A stretch of DNA of 5,459 nucleotides from JBDHZK01 sp039811865 (GTDB lineage Bacteria; Actinomycetota; Actinomycetes; Propionibacteriales; Propionibacteriaceae): the NCBI GenBank assembly GCA_039811865.1, contig JBDHZK010000159.1, forward strand, positions 1 to 5,459, written 5' to 3'. The position numbers were made by a program, and so were the translations under genes. Shown here one piece after another: positions 4,260-5,459 of the stretch (position 1 is the first letter of the stretch; the number at the start of each line of letters is the position of its first letter). The notes under the pieces were generated by a model. The model searched no databases. It was not told where the DNA came from and saw only the letters and a list, made by a program, of their open reading frames with translations.

Positions 4260-5459
4260 GTGTACATCGGTGTTCCTGCTGAGACCAGTCCCGAGGAGAA
4301 CCGAGTAGCCGCGACCCCCACCAGCGTGGGCAAGTTGCAGGCGCTCGGCTACGACGTCCGGATCGAACGCGGGGCCGGGGCTCGCGCCAACTTCGCCGAC
4401 GCCGACTACGCGGCGGCCGGCGCGAAAGTGGTCGGTCCGGCCGAAGCCTGGGGCGCCGGGGTCGTCCTGAAGGTCACGGCACCCGGCGAGGACGAGGTCG
4501 CTCGCCTGCAGCCCGAAACGGTTCTCGCTTCGCTGTTGGCACCAGCCGCCCACCCCGAGCTGATCGAAAAGTTGGCGCGAGCAAAGGTGACCGCGCTGGC
4601 GATGGACGCGGTGCCGCGGATCTCGCGGGCCCAGTCGCTGGACGTCCTGAGCTCGATGGCGAACCTGGCCGGCTACCGCGCGATCATCGAAGCAGCGCAC
4701 GAATACGGCGGCCTGTTCTCCGGCCAGGTAACCGCCGCCGGAAAGATCCCGCCGGCCAAGGTGCTCGTCGTCGGCGCCGGTGTCGCCGGCCTGGCAGCCA
4801 TCGGGGCCGCGGGCAGCCTCGGCGCGATCGTCCGCGCGTTCGATGCCCGGCCCGAGGTCGCCGAGCAGGTCCGCTCCATGGGAGCCGACTTCCTCACGGT
4901 CAATGCCGAAATGCAAGGTCCGAGCGCGGACGGCTACGCCAAGGCGACCTCCGCCGAGTTCGACGCCGCAGCCTCGGCGCTCTATGCCGAGCAAGCCCGC
5001 GACGTGGACATCATCGTGACCACCGCGCTGATTCCGGGACGCCCCGCCCCCAAGCTGATCACCGCCGACATGGTCGCCTCCATGAAACCGGGCAGCGTCA
5101 TCGTCGACCTGGCCGCCGCCAACGGCGGCAACTGCGAGTTGACCAGGGCCGGCGAGCGGGTGGTCAGCGAGAACGGCGTGGTCGTCCTCGGCTGGACGGA
5201 CCTGGCCGGCCGCATGCCGGGGCAGGCATCCCAGCTCTACGCGACGAACCTGGTCAATCTGTTGACCCTGCTCACGCCGGCCAAGGACGGCCGGCTCGTC
5301 CTCGATCTGGACGACCCGGTCGTCCGCGGCATGACCGTCACCCGCGAGGGCGCCGTCCTTTGGCCGCCGCCACCCATCCAGGTGAGCGCGGCACCGGCGC
5401 CCTCGGCCGAGGTAGCGGTCAAACCCGAGGCTCCCGTCGCGAAACCGAGCCGCTTGCGT
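4260..5459 (+). CDS. pntA: NAD(P) transhydrogenase subunit alpha (partial, 3' end off window)
   Basis: PntA carries the NAD(H)-binding domain I of the membrane transhydrogenase, which uses the proton motive force to drive hydride transfer from NADH to NADP+ and so supplies NADPH. The 400 visible residues align from end to end with the E. coli protein as I recall it. The start is GYIG-like (MYIGVPAETSPEENRVA). The RQD loop is R120, Q125 and D128 within PRISRAQSLD. The Rossmann glycine motif GAGVAG is at 172-177, with D195 of FDARPEV expected to bind the adenosine ribose. The mobile-loop tyrosine is Y226 in DGYAK, and TTALIPG is at 254-260. The frame leaves the window in a Pro/Ala-rich linker after PPIQVSA, where the membrane helices of a full-length PntA would follow. 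A split form with a separate membrane gene cannot be excluded. GTG 4260 is the only suitable start. Confidence 0.96.
   Translation, partial: MYIGVPAETSPEENRVAATPTSVGKLQALGYDVRIERGAGARANFADADYAAAGAKVVGPAEAWGAGVVLKVTAPGEDEVARLQPETVLASLLAPAAHPELIEKLARAKVTALAMDAVPRISRAQSLDVLSSMANLAGYRAIIEAAHEYGGLFSGQVTAAGKIPPAKVLVVGAGVAGLAAIGAAGSLGAIVRAFDARPEVAEQVRSMGADFLTVNAEMQGPSADGYAKATSAEFDAAASALYAEQARDVDIIVTTALIPGRPAPKLITADMVASMKPGSVIVDLAAANGGNCELTRAGERVVSENGVVVLGWTDLAGRMPGQASQLYATNLVNLLTLLTPAKDGRLVLDLDDPVVRGMTVTREGAVLWPPPPIQVSAAPAPSAEVAVKPEAPVAKPSRLR

Noticed and set aside
4236..4994. Open frame of 252 codons on the - strand over pntA
   Set aside because: It is the antisense shadow of an unmistakable pntA coding region.

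Overview
The window comes from a high-GC actinobacterium. Coding frames show strong G/C bias at third codon positions, starts are ATG or GTG, two starts fit a leaderless layout (a TAnnnT -10 box ending 6 nt before a GTG), and four genes carry the N-terminal DUF2510 motif, a domain typical of Actinomycetota. The genus cannot be fixed from this sequence.

Layout, all on the + strand. (1) Bases 3-113: last 36 codons of an unrecognised gene. (2) Bases 114-404: a 291-nt region with two near-identical 15-nt repeats, a candidate -10 box (214-219), a possible 59-codon leaderless ORF (226-405) that ends in a TGATG overlap with the next gene, and several potential RNA stems, one lying directly in front of that gene's start codon. 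(3) Bases 405-4182: four consecutive paralogous genes, here DUF2510-A to -D (282, 307, 300 and 303 aa). All share one plan: an N-terminal DUF2510 motif, a Pro/Gly-rich spacer (nearly absent in A), one transmembrane helix, a Pro/Ser/Thr-rich linker opening with an invariant nonapeptide PTISAWNET, and a C-terminal domain of about 170 residues with two invariant cysteines 81-82 residues apart. (4) Bases 4260-5459: the first 400 codons of pntA, the alpha subunit of the proton-translocating NAD(P) transhydrogenase, apparently with its own leaderless promoter. The gene runs off the right edge.

The four DUF2510 genes lie 27, 89 and 74 nt apart, and B, C and D have strong Shine-Dalgarno sequences, so they probably form one transcription unit with possible internal control points before C and D. 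The predicted products are bitopic membrane proteins with the DUF2510 part in the cytoplasm and the two-cysteine domain outside. No enzymatic function can be assigned. Their expansion into four divergent yet co-maintained copies suggests a multi-component surface or sensing system, but that is inference. pntA is probably an independent neighbour and not part of the same pathway.

The most interesting items are the paralogue array with its uncharacterised ectodomain, the invariant PTISAWNET block inside an otherwise variable linker, and the leader architecture before gene A (leaderless small ORF, start-site hairpin, TGATG coupling).
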